Shown here piece after piece: positions 17,675-26,877 of a stretch of 64,000 bases of DNA. Source of the DNA: VBAS01 sp964508655 (GTDB lineage Bacteria; Bacteroidota; Bacteroidia; Chitinophagales; Chitinophagaceae); the NCBI GenBank assembly GCA_964508655.1, contig CAZDUO010000004.1, positions 1-64,000 of the forward strand. Direction: 5' to 3'. The notes beneath the pieces were generated by a model. It searched no databases. It saw only the letters and a program-made list of their open reading frames with translations, and was not told where the DNA came from. The first letter of the stretch is position 1; each line of letters opens with the position of its first letter. The position numbers and the translations under genes are program-made.

Positions 17675-18358
17675 TCAGGCAGGTACGCTGCGCTTCACCA
17701 GCTGAAGCGCCTTATGCAGTGTCTGGATTTCATCCAGGTTGGTATTATCGAGCAGTATGGCATCGTCGGCCTGGCGCAGGGGACTTTCCTTCCGGTTGCT
17801 GTCAATATAATCCCGCATTTCCAGGTTGGCTTTTACTTCATCAATGGTCACGTTGGGGTTTTTCACAATTAATTCTTTAAACCGCCGCTCCACCCTTACG
17901 GCGCTGTCCGCTGTCAGAAATATTTTCAGCTCGGCGTTTGGAAATACCACCGTGCCGATGTCGCGGCCATCCATTATGATGCCTTTCTTTTTCCCCATCT
18001 GTTGCTGCTGCTCTACGGCAAAATGCCGCACTTCTTTTATGGCTGCCACTTCACTTACTTTTTCTGCCACCACCAGGTCGCGGATAACATACTCCACGTT
18101 TTCATCATTCAGGTGCATTTCGCCCTGACCGGTGTTTTCATTCACAATAAATTCAAGAAAAATTTCTTTCAGCGCTTTTTTCACTTCAGCTTTATCTGTC
18201 CAGTCAATATGATTGCGTAAAAAATACAGCGTGATGGCCCGGTACATGGCGCCGCTGTCCACGTACAGGTAACCCAGCTCTTTTGCCATCCGTTTTGCCA
18301 ATGTGCTTTTGCCGCAGCTGCTCCAGCCGTCAATTGCAATGATGATTTTTTTAGCCAT
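17675..18358 (-). CDS. cmk: (d)CMP kinase
   Basis: Phosphorylates CMP and dCMP with ATP. The protein (227 residues from the ATG at 18358) begins MAKKIIIAIDGWSSCGKSTL, with the P-loop, followed by YVDSGAMYRAITLYF, IIMDGRDIGTVVFPNAELKI and RRFKEL, all standard cmk blocks. A TTG three codons upstream is in frame but the ATG fits the family start and follows a -7 box by 6 bases. The length is normal for the family. Confidence 0.95.
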   Translation of the reverse strand: MAKKIIIAIDGWSSCGKSTLAKRMAKELGYLYVDSGAMYRAITLYFLRNHIDWTDKAEVKKALKEIFLEFIVNENTGQGEMHLNDENVEYVIRDLVVAEKVSEVAAIKEVRHFAVEQQQQMGKKKGIIMDGRDIGTVVFPNAELKIFLTADSAVRVERRFKELIVKNPNVTIDEVKANLEMRDYIDSNRKESPLRQADDAILLDNTNLDEIQTLHKALQLVKRSVPA

Positions 18359-18364
18359 GCCCTG

Positions 18365-18398
18365 CAAAAATAAAATTACCGCCTGTAATGGCGGTAAT
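18365..18398 (-). promoter_or_regulatory. Terminator of the S9 gene overlapping the cmk promoter
   Basis: On the minus strand ATTACCGCC (18398-18390) pairs with GGCGGTAAT (18383-18375), then TTTATTTTTG. The same T-rich tract contains TATTTTTG (18372-18365), a perfect TAnnTTTG box 6 bases before the cmk ATG. The terminator for the upstream peptidase and the start signal of cmk therefore share bases. Confidence 0.65.
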
Positions 18399-18426
18399 TA
18401 ATTACAAAGTTCCTTTCAAATAAAAT

Positions 18427-20574
18427 TCAGAACGGCTTTTTCTGCTCTCCGGTTTTCAATCCTTCAAACTTCGGCGCCAGTTTCATATTGTAAAAAATAA
18501 AAGAATAAATGTCGGCCGTGGTTTCCAATCCTTTTTTCAGGTTACTGGCGCCATGGCCCGATTTTACATCAATGCGGATGAGTACCGGGTTGGCGCCTTT
18601 ATATTTCTCCTGCAGTGTGGCAGCGTACTTAAATGAATGAGCCGGCACCACCCGGTCGTCATGATCGGCAGTAGTGACTAGCGTGGACGGGTAGTTCAAT
18701 CCTTCTTTAATATTATGAAGCGGTGAATAAGCATAAAGATTTTTGAATTCATCCGGTTTATCGCTGCTGCCATATTCAGCTATCCAGTTCCACCCGATAG
18801 TGAACTTATGAAACCGGAGCATGTCCATCACCCCTACCTGTGGAATGGCCACCCTGCAAAGGTCGGGCCGCTGGTTGATGATGGCGCCTACCAGCAGGCC
18901 GCCATTGCTGCCACCCTGCAAAGCAAGAAAATCTTTTGAAGTGTATTTTTCCCTGATTAAAAATTCACCGGCAGCAATAAAATCATCAAACACATTTTGT
19001 TTTTTAAACCGCATTCCTGCTTCATGCCATTTTTCACCATACTCGCTGCCGCCACGCAGGTTGGCTATGCAGTAAATGCCACCCTGCTCAAGCCATGCAA
19101 TGCGGCTGGGCGAAAAAGATGGATTGCTGCTGATATTAAATCCGCCATAGCCATACAAAATAGTTGGATTCTTTCCGTTCTTCTGTGTGCCTTTTTTATA
19201 CACAATAAACATCGGAATTTTTGTTCCGTCTTTGCTTGTATAAAACACCTGCTCGGTTGAATAGTCCTCCGGGCTGAATTTTATTTCAGGCTTTCTGAAA
19301 ACAGAGCTTTTCCCTGTTGCAATGTCATAACGATAAATGGTTGGAGGAAATGTGATGGAAGTAAATGTGTAAAAAACAAACTTGTCATCCCTGTCGCCGC
19401 CAAATCCCCCGGCAGAGCCTAAGGCCGGCAGTGCTACTTCCCTTTCCTGCTTGCCATCAAAATCATACACATACACACGGCTGGTCACATCTTTCAGGTA
19501 AGTGATAAACAATTTTCCACCAGACGAAGTAACGGAAGAAACATTTTCCGGTTTTTCCTCAATAACTGTTTTCCAATTTGCTGGTTCAGGTTGTTGCGGG
19601 TCCACTGAAACGATGCGCTGGTTCAGCGCCCCGTCGTTTGTTATCAGTAAAAATTTGCCGTTCACTTCTTCTATAAAACCATAATCATACTCGCCAACTT
19701 CCTTAATAATGGGTTTAAATTTTTTATCATCACTGCGGCTGTCGAAATACCACAGGGCATTTCCATCCTTTCCTTTTCCCCGGTCGGTGATGTTCAGAAA
19801 CACATAGCGCTCATCTTCGCTGGTGAATACGCCATGAAAGCGCTGCGGGTTTTGCGTATCATCATACACCAGCACATCTTCACGCTGCGATGTACCCACT
19901 TTATGATAATATACCCGGTGATTTTCATTTTTGGTGGAAAGTTCTTTTCCTTTTTCCGGGGCAGGATAGCGGCTGTAATAAAACCCGTCACCCTTCCAGG
20001 CCACACCGGATACTTTTACCCACGCCAGCGAATCGGTAAGATATTTCAGCGTGGTCATATCCATTACAAAAAAAGTACGCCAGTCGCTGCCGCCCTGGGT
20101 TTTGCCTACCACAGCATACTTTCCGTTTTTCGAAAGTGAAAATGTGCCAAGACCCGTGGTGCCGTCATCTGAAAATTTGTTGGGATCAATAACCAGTTCG
20201 GGTTTACCATCGAGGCCTTTCTGGCGGTAAATGACACTCTGGTTTTGCAGGCCGTCATTTTTTGAAAAATAGAAATACTCATTTTTTCTCGACGGCGAAC
20301 TGTACCGGGGATAATCATTAATCTCTTCCAGTCGCTTCAGCCATTGGGCCCGGTAGGGTATTTGTTCCAGGTAACCAAAGGTTACTTTATTCTGTTCTGT
20401 CACCCATTGTTTTGTTTCATCACTATTATCATCTTCCAGCCAGCGGTAAGGGTCGGCAACCAGCATACCATGATAATTGGTTACGGTATCTACTTGTTTC
20501 GTTGCAGGATAATTCAGCTGCGCTGATACAAAAAGAGGAATGCTGCCGAGCAGCAGTAGCAATATTTTTTTCAT
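18427..20574 (-). CDS. Prolyl oligopeptidase family serine peptidase (S9A)
   Basis: A 715-residue exported peptidase with signal peptide (MKKILLLLLGSIPLFVSAQL). The N-terminal part is the seven-bladed propeller (starting YRWLEDDNSDETKQWV). The alpha/beta hydrolase part holds the catalytic Ser in GGSNGGLLVGA, Asp in TTADHDDRVVPAHS and His in DVKSGHGAS. Family enzymes cleave short peptides after proline; the signal peptide places this one in the periplasm. Length is normal for the family. It is monocistronic, with its terminator overlapping the cmk promoter. Confidence 0.93.
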   Translation of the reverse strand: MKKILLLLLGSIPLFVSAQLNYPATKQVDTVTNYHGMLVADPYRWLEDDNSDETKQWVTEQNKVTFGYLEQIPYRAQWLKRLEEINDYPRYSSPSRKNEYFYFSKNDGLQNQSVIYRQKGLDGKPELVIDPNKFSDDGTTGLGTFSLSKNGKYAVVGKTQGGSDWRTFFVMDMTTLKYLTDSLAWVKVSGVAWKGDGFYYSRYPAPEKGKELSTKNENHRVYYHKVGTSQREDVLVYDDTQNPQRFHGVFTSEDERYVFLNITDRGKGKDGNALWYFDSRSDDKKFKPIIKEVGEYDYGFIEEVNGKFLLITNDGALNQRIVSVDPQQPEPANWKTVIEEKPENVSSVTSSGGKLFITYLKDVTSRVYVYDFDGKQEREVALPALGSAGGFGGDRDDKFVFYTFTSITFPPTIYRYDIATGKSSVFRKPEIKFSPEDYSTEQVFYTSKDGTKIPMFIVYKKGTQKNGKNPTILYGYGGFNISSNPSFSPSRIAWLEQGGIYCIANLRGGSEYGEKWHEAGMRFKKQNVFDDFIAAGEFLIREKYTSKDFLALQGGSNGGLLVGAIINQRPDLCRVAIPQVGVMDMLRFHKFTIGWNWIAEYGSSDKPDEFKNLYAYSPLHNIKEGLNYPSTLVTTADHDDRVVPAHSFKYAATLQEKYKGANPVLIRIDVKSGHGASNLKKGLETTADIYSFIFYNMKLAPKFEGLKTGEQKKPF

Positions 20575-20697
20575 GACAATTGTTTTGGGTAAATAAAATT
20601 AAACGAATAAGACTGCAAAAATTTTTTTCTCTTACAAAAGGTAACCTGCCATGATGATTGACCGAATGTGAAAAAAACACAATCGGAAACAAAACAT

Positions 20698-20705
20698 TAT
20701 TTTTG
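20698..20705 (+). promoter_or_regulatory. -7 box of pfkA
   Basis: TATTTTTG matches TAnnTTTG, 62 bases before the pfkA ATG, in the divergent S9/pfkA interval. Confidence 0.4.
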
Positions 20706-20767
20706 GCGGCCAGAATAAAACAAAAATTCAAACGGATGTTTGTTTTAACTGGTTCATTATAAGTATT

Positions 20768-21751
20768 ATGGAAAAAAAAGTTTCGAGGATTGGTGTACTG
20801 ACTTCCGGCGGCGATTCACCTGGCATGAATGCGGCCATCCGGGCTGTGGTAAGAACAAGTTTGTATCACGATTTACCGGTATATGGAATCATGCGGGGCT
20901 ACCAGGGTATGATTGACGATGATATTCATGAGATGGATACTCGTTCGGTGGCCAACATCATTCAGCGTGGAGGCACCATATTGAAAACGGCACGATGCAA
21001 AGAATTTTATGATTACGAAGGAAGAAAAAAAGCTTACGAAAACCTGAAAAAAAGAGGAATTGACGGGTTGGTGATTATTGGCGGCGATGGTTCATTCCGC
21101 GGCGCTGTGCAGTTCAGCAAAGAGTTTGACATTCCCTGCATCGGGCTTGCCGGCACTATTGATAAAGATATTTTAGGCACCGACTTCACCATCGGGTTCG
21201 ACACGGCAGTGAACACCGCCGTGGAAGCAATAGATAAAGTACGGGATACCATGGATGCCCACGACCGCATCTTCATCATCGAAGTGATGGGGCGTGATGC
21301 GGGTTACATCGCCCTGCACAGCGGCATTGCCACCGGGGCAGAAAACATCCTGATTCCTGAGCGGAAAACCGATATTGATGATATTGTGGAATCGCTGCAG
21401 GAAAAAGAAAGAAGAAAAAAACTGGTAAACCTCATCGTGGTGGCCGAAGGCGATGAGTTTGGCGGTGCAGTAGAAGTGGAAAAAGTGCTGAAAGAAAATC
21501 TGCCGAAAGCCGAAATACGGGTTTGCATTCTCGGGCATATCCAGCGGGGCGGGGCGCCTTCCTGCCTCGATCGCCTGATTGCAAGCCGCATGGGTTTTCA
21601 TGCAGTGGAATGCCTCATCGAAGGCAGGTTCAATGTATTTGTCGGCATTCAGAACAACAAGATGCACTATATACCCCTTGAAAACGCCGTAAAAAGCAAA
21701 GGAAAAATCAGCGAAGAGTGGCTGAAGATTGTGAAGATACTGGCAAGTTAA
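20768..21751 (+). CDS. pfkA: 6-phosphofructokinase
   Basis: ATP-dependent phosphorylation of fructose 6-phosphate in glycolysis. The 327-residue protein shows GVLTSGGDSPGMNAAIRAV at the N-terminus, IIGGDGSFRGA, the active-site loop GLAGTIDKDI (catalytic Asp), GFDTAVNT, EVMGRDAGYIA and LGHIQRGGAPSCLDR, all typical of the ATP-type A family. It is followed by pyk on the same strand after about 220 bases, so glycolytic genes are grouped, though probably not in one transcript. Confidence 0.96.
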   Translation: MEKKVSRIGVLTSGGDSPGMNAAIRAVVRTSLYHDLPVYGIMRGYQGMIDDDIHEMDTRSVANIIQRGGTILKTARCKEFYDYEGRKKAYENLKKRGIDGLVIIGGDGSFRGAVQFSKEFDIPCIGLAGTIDKDILGTDFTIGFDTAVNTAVEAIDKVRDTMDAHDRIFIIEVMGRDAGYIALHSGIATGAENILIPERKTDIDDIVESLQEKERRKKLVNLIVVAEGDEFGGAVEVEKVLKENLPKAEIRVCILGHIQRGGAPSCLDRLIASRMGFHAVECLIEGRFNVFVGIQNNKMHYIPLENAVKSKGKISEEWLKIVKILAS

Positions 21752-21970
21752 ACCCCTGTTCCCCTTACGGGAGTACCGGGTTGGTTTTTCATGATTTTAT
21801 TTGAAAGCTCTTAAAAATTATAAGTGGAATGTTGGTGTTACCAGCTTCTGTAATTCTATTTAGCAGTTGTTGCGTCGCACACTTCAACTTTCGGTTTTCT
21901 AATCGCATTATTAATTCTGCACCTCCTTCAGGGGGGTGTCCAAAACCCGCCGTTCTTGCGGACTGTGCTT

Positions 21971-23461
21971 ATGACTAAAAACATTGAAAAATATTTTTAC
22001 AAACAACAGAACAAAGAAGCCGGCATCGAGCACACACATCACCGCACTAAAATTGTTGCCACGGTAGGCCCTGCCTGCAATACGTATGATAAGCTGCTGG
22101 AACTGGTAAGAGCCGGTGTAAATGTTTTCCGGTTGAATTTTTCGCACGGCACACACGAGGATAAACTGAAGATCATTGAATACATCCGGGGTATAAATGA
22201 TAACGAACCCTATAATATAGCCATCATCGGCGACCTGCAGGGCCCGAAACTGCGTGTGGGTGAAATTGAAAACGGCTCCATCGAAGTGAAGGAAGATGAC
22301 TTACTCACTTTTACCAATGAAAAACTTGTCGGCAACAAAGAGAAGATTTATGTCTCATATCCCAACCTGCACAAGGATGTGAAAGTGGGGAATACCATCC
22401 TGGTTGACGATGGCAAGCTGGAAGTAAAAGTGATGAGTATTGAAAAAAACAACGATGTAAAAGTTAAGGTGACGCTGGGTGGTCTGCTTTCATCCAAAAA
22501 AGGAATCAACCTGCCCGATACAAAAATCACGTTGCCCGCTCTAACGGAAAAAGACCTGGCCGACCTGGATTTTATCATTGAACAAAAACTGGATTGGGTG
22601 GCACTTTCCTTTGTGCGAAATGTGAAGGACATCATCATTTTGCGCAACAAGCTGGAAGAAAAGAAAAGCAAAACCAAGATAATTGCCAAAATTGAAAAGC
22701 CGGAAGCAATTGATAATATCCGCGACATCATAGTGGAATCAGACGGCATCATGATTGCCCGTGGCGACCTGGGCGTAGAACTGCCGGTGGAGAAAGTGCC
22801 GCTCACTCAAAAACAGATTATCCGCAAATGCATCCACCGCGCCAGGCCGGTAATAGTGGCCACGCAGATGATGGAGAGCATGATTGAAAGAACCAAACCC
22901 AACCGCAGCGAAATAACCGATGTGGCCAATGCCGTGCTCGAAGGCGCTGATGCCGTAATGCTGAGCGGCGAAACCGCCACCGGTGCACACCCCACGCTGG
23001 TGGTGGAAACCATGAAAAAAATAATCGAAGAAGTGGAAAAAACCGACTACCGCTACAACCTCGAAGATGAACTGGTACCCCAATCCCACTCCCCTTCTTT
23101 TTTAAGCGATGCCATTTGTTATAATGCCTGTAAGCTGGCTAAAGATGTGGATGCCCAGGCGCTGATTGGCATGACGCAAAGCGGCTATACCGGTTTTATG
23201 CTGAGCAGCTACCGCCCCAAATCGCCGCTGTTTATTTTTACCAAAGAAAAATCGCTTGTAAACCAGCTCAGCCTTAGCTGGGGAGTGCAGGCATTTTTTT
23301 ATGACGAAGAAGAAAGCCTTGATGACATCATCTTCGACCAGATAGATATTCTGAAAGACCGTGGCTTCATCAAAACCGGTGAAGTGGTGGTAAGCACAGG
23401 CAGCACACCGGTTGATCTGCATTTACCAACCAATACATTGAAAATTACAAAGGTTGATTAA
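21971..23461 (+). CDS. pyk: Pyruvate kinase
   Basis: Last step of glycolysis: phosphoenolpyruvate and ADP to pyruvate and ATP. The 496-residue protein contains RTKIVATVGPACNTYDKL, FRLNFSHGTHEDK, GDLQGPKLRVGEI, the signature region IIAKIEKPEAIDNI (active-site Lys), MIARGDLGVELP and ATQMMESMI, with a C-terminal regulatory domain. The frame is open upstream to a TTG at 21956, but MTKNIEKYF from the ATG at 21971 fits relatives better. Confidence 0.95.
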   Translation: MTKNIEKYFYKQQNKEAGIEHTHHRTKIVATVGPACNTYDKLLELVRAGVNVFRLNFSHGTHEDKLKIIEYIRGINDNEPYNIAIIGDLQGPKLRVGEIENGSIEVKEDDLLTFTNEKLVGNKEKIYVSYPNLHKDVKVGNTILVDDGKLEVKVMSIEKNNDVKVKVTLGGLLSSKKGINLPDTKITLPALTEKDLADLDFIIEQKLDWVALSFVRNVKDIIILRNKLEEKKSKTKIIAKIEKPEAIDNIRDIIVESDGIMIARGDLGVELPVEKVPLTQKQIIRKCIHRARPVIVATQMMESMIERTKPNRSEITDVANAVLEGADAVMLSGETATGAHPTLVVETMKKIIEEVEKTDYRYNLEDELVPQSHSPSFLSDAICYNACKLAKDVDAQALIGMTQSGYTGFMLSSYRPKSPLFIFTKEKSLVNQLSLSWGVQAFFYDEEESLDDIIFDQIDILKDRGFIKTGEVVVSTGSTPVDLHLPTNTLKITKVD

Positions 23462-23559
23462 AGAGAGTGGTTGAATGGATAAATGGCTGCATTGTTTAAA
23501 TTGTCGTTTTTCCAAAACTTTTTATACGTAAATCAATTTAACCATTAGACAATTATTCC

Positions 23560-23982
23560 TCACCTCCACATTACAAGAATAATCGCTGCCAGCACATGGC
23601 CGATGACATGATAACCGTTGTTGATAAAATAAAGTCCGCCGGGTTTGCTTTCATACACATAATTAATGCTGACAGCCGTGCTGGCAAAGCACAGCCCCGT
23701 TACCAGGCCCATCTTTACTCCCGAAAACAGCCCCACAAAATCAAACTTTACAATCAGCAGTGAAAGACCAAGGCATACAATGAAAATAAGAACAAAGGTG
23801 GCAGCCATCATTTTGCCCATACCTTTTTTCAGGTCGGGATTGCTGGTATCCAGTTTTACAAGCGTGGCCCATGCGGATCCGAAAAGTGCCTTAGAATACC
23901 ACAGGGCGCCCAGTACAAAATAAGCTAAAGCAGCCACCAGTATGGCCAGCCAGTTGAGGTGTGACAGGATTTCAAAATTCAT
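23560..23982 (-). CDS. DUF1761 membrane protein
   Basis: A 140-residue inner-membrane protein with four hydrophobic segments (WLAILVAALAYFVLGALWY; MAATFVLIFIVCLGLSLLIV; the region around GLVTGLCFASTAV; VIGHVLAAIILVMW). The LGALWYSKALFGSAW start and the conserved NNGYHVIGH end are those of DUF1761. Function unknown. Monocistronic, convergent with pyk. Confidence 0.88.
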   Translation of the reverse strand: MNFEILSHLNWLAILVAALAYFVLGALWYSKALFGSAWATLVKLDTSNPDLKKGMGKMMAATFVLIFIVCLGLSLLIVKFDFVGLFSGVKMGLVTGLCFASTAVSINYVYESKPGGLYFINNGYHVIGHVLAAIILVMWR

Positions 23983-24072
23983 AACAGTTGGTTTTATGCG
24001 GAGAATTTCCCCGGCTGTAAAAAATAATTACAGGTAAAAGCTAATCACATTACCCCGGATTTCAAAATGCTG

Positions 24073-24105
24073 TTAAAAAAAAGCCCGCTGTCAATCACAT
24101 CGGGC
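24073..24105 (-). terminator. Terminator closing the leftward arm of the sugar cluster
   Basis: On the minus strand GCCCG and CGGGC flank a 13-base loop and are followed by eight T. It lies 20 bases after the stop of the DUF1080 gene. Confidence 0.8.
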
Positions 24106-24124
24106 ATATTGAAGCAGTCAATCC

Positions 24125-24889
24125 TTATAGCTTTTTTATTTTGATATTGCGGAACCACACATGGTTGCCGTGATCCTGCAAAGCAATTTTTCCTTTTTTA
24201 TAAATACTGAAATCAGGATAGTCTTTCCACTTGGAGTTTTTCAGCATGTTTTTCCAGTTGTCATCGCCGATGGTGGTGGAAACCACCGGCTCCCCGTTCA
24301 GCCAGAAATCCAGCTTGCCGTTCACATGTTTTATTTCCACTGCGTTCCATTCCAGCGCCGGCTTTACGGTTTCTTTGGAGCATGAAATCAAATCGTACAG
24401 GTCGCCGGCACGGTGTTTTGTAATTTTCGCATCGCTGTGACAGGCATTATCGAGTATCTGCATTTCAAGACCGGTGTGCCACGCCCATTTATATTTGGCG
24501 GAATCTTCGTGTATCAAAAAAATGATACCGCTGTTGCCGCAGGTATCAATTTTCCATTCCAGTTTCAGGTGAAAGTTTTCAAACTCTTCATCCGTCACAA
24601 TATCGCCGCCGCCTTTTATCTGCCAGTCCTGTTTTTCTGATGCATCCAGGTGAAGTTCCCCTTCCGTTACTTTCCAGGCAGCGCCTGCTGCCGGCTCTCC
24701 ATACTTGTGCCAGCCTTTTGTTGATGTGCCTTCAAACAGCAGTTGCCAGCCGTCATTCTTTTCTTCATCGGTAAGTATATTGTGGGTTGCTGATACTGTC
24801 ACTGGTTGTTTATTTTCTTCATTTTTCCCCGCATTATCCGAACAGGAAATAACCAACAAGGATAATGCCGGAGCCAGGTATTGTTTCAT
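24125..24889 (-). CDS. DUF1080 lipoprotein, 3-keto-disaccharide hydrolase family
   Basis: A 254-residue lipoprotein (lipobox LLVISC, Cys16) with one DUF1080 domain (Pfam: 3-keto-disaccharide hydrolase), a concanavalin-like beta sandwich: DGWQLLFEGTSTKGWHKYGE, GDIVTDEEFENFHLKLEWKI, GNSGIIFLIHED, GLEMQILDNACH, and the late IALQDHGNHVWFRNIKI. Characterised family members cleave glycosides whose sugar has first been oxidised at C3. It is the last gene of the leftward arm, 6 bases after cytochrome c. Its presence beside GMC dehydrogenases supports a 3-keto-sugar route. The exact glycoside is unknown. Confidence 0.88.
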   Translation of the reverse strand: MKQYLAPALSLLVISCSDNAGKNEENKQPVTVSATHNILTDEEKNDGWQLLFEGTSTKGWHKYGEPAAGAAWKVTEGELHLDASEKQDWQIKGGGDIVTDEEFENFHLKLEWKIDTCGNSGIIFLIHEDSAKYKWAWHTGLEMQILDNACHSDAKITKHRAGDLYDLISCSKETVKPALEWNAVEIKHVNGKLDFWLNGEPVVSTTIGDDNWKNMLKNSKWKDYPDFSIYKKGKIALQDHGNHVWFRNIKIKKL

Positions 24890-24895
24890 TCAAGG

Positions 24896-25303
24896 TTATT
24901 TTTTGAGTAATAAAACATATTTCGCCACCGCTTCAGCATCTTCCTGTGTGAAAGTCGGATGAGGAGCCATTGGCACTTCTCCCCACACACCGCTGCCGCC
25001 CGCAATAATTTTATGAGCAAGGTATGCGATGGCTGTGTCCTGGCCGGCATATTTATTGGCTACATCACGCCAGGCCGGCCCGATATTTTTTTCTTCAATC
25101 TTATGACAGGTTAAACAGTCACTCTTTGAAACAATCGCAAGCCCTTTCTGGTAATCGGGGTTATCGCTCAACTCGCCTGATGATGCAGCGGTTTCTTCTT
25201 TTGCTGGTTCTTCCTTTGTGGTTTCATCCGATTTCTTTTCGCCACCGCCGCCGCAGGCTGCCAGCAGGCCCAGCATGCCCAGCATTACAAAAATTTTTTT
25301 CAT
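24896..25303 (-). CDS. c-type cytochrome lipoprotein
   Basis: A 135-residue monohaem cytochrome c. The signal MKKIFVMLGMLGLLAACGG is a lipoprotein type (Cys17), followed by a charged linker rich in Glu and Lys, then the haem site CLTCH (residues 63-67) with KIEEKNIGPAW after it, and the probable axial Met in WGEVPMAPHP. It should sit in the periplasm on a membrane and carry electrons. Its place in the same transcript as DUF1080, opposite the GMC genes, makes it the best electron acceptor candidate for those dehydrogenases. Confidence 0.92.
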   Translation of the reverse strand: MKKIFVMLGMLGLLAACGGGGEKKSDETTKEEPAKEETAASSGELSDNPDYQKGLAIVSKSDCLTCHKIEEKNIGPAWRDVANKYAGQDTAIAYLAHKIIAGGSGVWGEVPMAPHPTFTQEDAEAVAKYVLLLKK

Positions 25304-25336
25304 ATCAGATTTTTTTTTGGTGTGTAAAGGTATTTA

Positions 25337-26392
25337 TTATTCAATTCCTAAAACCTTGCGGTTAAATTTTTCATCCGTTGCCTGGCCGGCAAAATCGTCA
25401 AAGGCTTTTTCTGTAACACGGATGATATGTTTTTTTATAAACTCAGCGCCTTCCCTGGCGCCGTCTTCCGGATGCTTGATGCAGCACTCCCACTCCAGCA
25501 CGGCCCAGCCGCCATAATTATATGCAGCCAGCTTGCTGAAGATGGATTTAAAATCCACCTGCCCGTCGCCCAGCGAGCGGAAACGGCCGGCACGGTCAAT
25601 CCAGTTCTGGTAACCGCTGTACACTCCCTGCCTGCCTGTGGCATTGAATTCAGCATCCTTTACATGAAACATGCGGATGCGTTCATGATAGTTGTCAATA
25701 TAATCAAGGTAGTTGAGGCATTGCAATACAAAATGCGAAGGATCGTACAGCAGGCATGCCCGGCTGTGATTATTTACTTTTTCCAAAAACATTTCGTAGG
25801 TAATACCGTCATGCAGATCCTCGCCGGGATGTATTTCGTAACAAACATCCACACCACACTCATCAAAATAATTCAGGATGGGAAGCCAGCGCCGGGCCAG
25901 TTCTTTAAACCCGGTTTCCACCAAACCGGCCGGCCGCTGAGGCCATGGATATATGGTTGGCCACAACAATGCGCCGCTGAATGTGGCATGAGCATTCAAT
26001 CCTAAATTCTGTGAAGCTTTGGCTGCCCACTTCAGTTGCTGCACGGCCCATTCCGTTCTTGCCCCGGGATTTTTTTTAACACTATCGGGAGCAAATGCAT
26101 CAAACAAATCATCATAAGCCGGATGAACGGCCACAAGTTGACCCTGCAGGTGCGTGGAGAGTTCAGTGATTTCAACTCCGCATTCGTTTATCATTCCTTT
26201 CAGTTCATCCGCATAGGATTTACTTTCCGCTGCTTTTTGCAAGTCAATGCACCGCGGATCCCATGTAGGAACCTGCACGCCGGCGAAGCCAAGACTTTTT
26301 GCCCAGCGGCAAATGGATTGCACGTCATTAAAAGGCGGTTTGTCGCCCATGAACTGTGCAAGAAAAATGGCGGGGCCTTTAATGGTTTTCAT
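25337..26392 (-). CDS. Sugar phosphate isomerase/epimerase (TIM barrel)
   Basis: A 351-residue AP-endonuclease-2-fold protein without a signal peptide, so cytoplasmic. Metal-site residues are visible in the family pattern: CYEIHPGEDLHDG (Glu, His), LLYDPSHFVLQ (Asp, His), MFHVKDAEFNATG (His, Asp) and AVLEWECC (Glu). Members of this group act as isomerases or epimerases on sugars or keto-sugars. It lies between cytochrome c (33 bases away) and the GxxExxY insertion; before that insertion it would have followed the Gfo/Idh gene directly. Confidence 0.88.
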   Translation of the reverse strand: MKTIKGPAIFLAQFMGDKPPFNDVQSICRWAKSLGFAGVQVPTWDPRCIDLQKAAESKSYADELKGMINECGVEITELSTHLQGQLVAVHPAYDDLFDAFAPDSVKKNPGARTEWAVQQLKWAAKASQNLGLNAHATFSGALLWPTIYPWPQRPAGLVETGFKELARRWLPILNYFDECGVDVCYEIHPGEDLHDGITYEMFLEKVNNHSRACLLYDPSHFVLQCLNYLDYIDNYHERIRMFHVKDAEFNATGRQGVYSGYQNWIDRAGRFRSLGDGQVDFKSIFSKLAAYNYGGWAVLEWECCIKHPEDGAREGAEFIKKHIIRVTEKAFDDFAGQATDEKFNRKVLGIE

Positions 26393-26401
26393 ATTTTTTT
26401 A

Positions 26402-26877
26402 TTTCACGCCAAGACTGCAAAGATTTTGCAAAGGCGCTAAGATTTATAAATTATTTACTAGCCTGTGAATTCCGTTTTTAATTAATGGGACATTAAAGTT
26501 TATAAGCAAACCCAACTTAATATTAGTTAACCTGAGATAAGTCAATAATTGTTTATAGTGGACTTCTATTAAAGTTTCAACTGATTTGAATTCTAAAATC
26601 AATTTATTGTCAATAATAAAATCAGGGATAAATCCAATTCCCATATCAATACCTTCGTGCATTACCTTAATTCCTTGTTGCCTGACAAATGTGATTCCTG
26701 TTTTTCTCCATTCAAAATCAAATATTCCTTCATATACACTTTCAAAGAGTCCTGGTCCATACTTGGAATGTATTTTAAAACAAATATCAACCACTACTTT
26801 TGAAAGCTCATTCTCAGTCATAGTCCAAAATTTTATCGTTTGCGCCTTTGCATAAAACTTAGCGTCTTTGCGTGATA
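26402..26877. mobile_element. GxxExxY cassette bounded by imperfect inverted repeats
   Basis: The left boundary 26404-26437 (TCACGCCAAGAC, then TGCAAAGATTTT, then GCAAAGGCGC) matches the reverse complement of the right boundary 26877-26844 (TCACGCAAAGAC, GCTAAGTTTTAT, GCAAAGGCGC): 11 of 12, partial, and 10 of 10. Between them lies only the GxxExxY gene. The unit sits exactly between the stop of the Gfo/Idh gene (26880-26878) and the start of the isomerase gene. No transposase is encoded, so movement would need help in trans. Confidence 0.6.
26444..26821 (-). CDS. GxxExxY protein, PD-(D/E)XK nuclease-like
   Basis: A 125-residue protein starting MTENELSKVVVDICFKIHSK, with the naming motif GLFESVY and a probable nuclease-type core IPDFIIDNKLILEFKS (Asp, Glu-x-Lys). 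The family is frequent and scattered in genomes; its function is unknown. The frame is open 20 codons upstream (to 26881), but those residues are encoded by the flanking inverted repeat, and family members start at MTEN. It looks inserted into an otherwise continuous operon. Confidence 0.85.
   Translation of the reverse strand: MTENELSKVVVDICFKIHSKYGPGLFESVYEGIFDFEWRKTGITFVRQQGIKVMHEGIDMGIGFIPDFIIDNKLILEFKSVETLIEVHYKQLLTYLRLTNIKLGLLINFNVPLIKNGIHRLVNNL

Noticed and set aside
21956..21970. TTG start for pyruvate kinase five codons upstream
   Set aside because: The ATG at 21971 gives the usual N-terminus and TTG starts are rarer.
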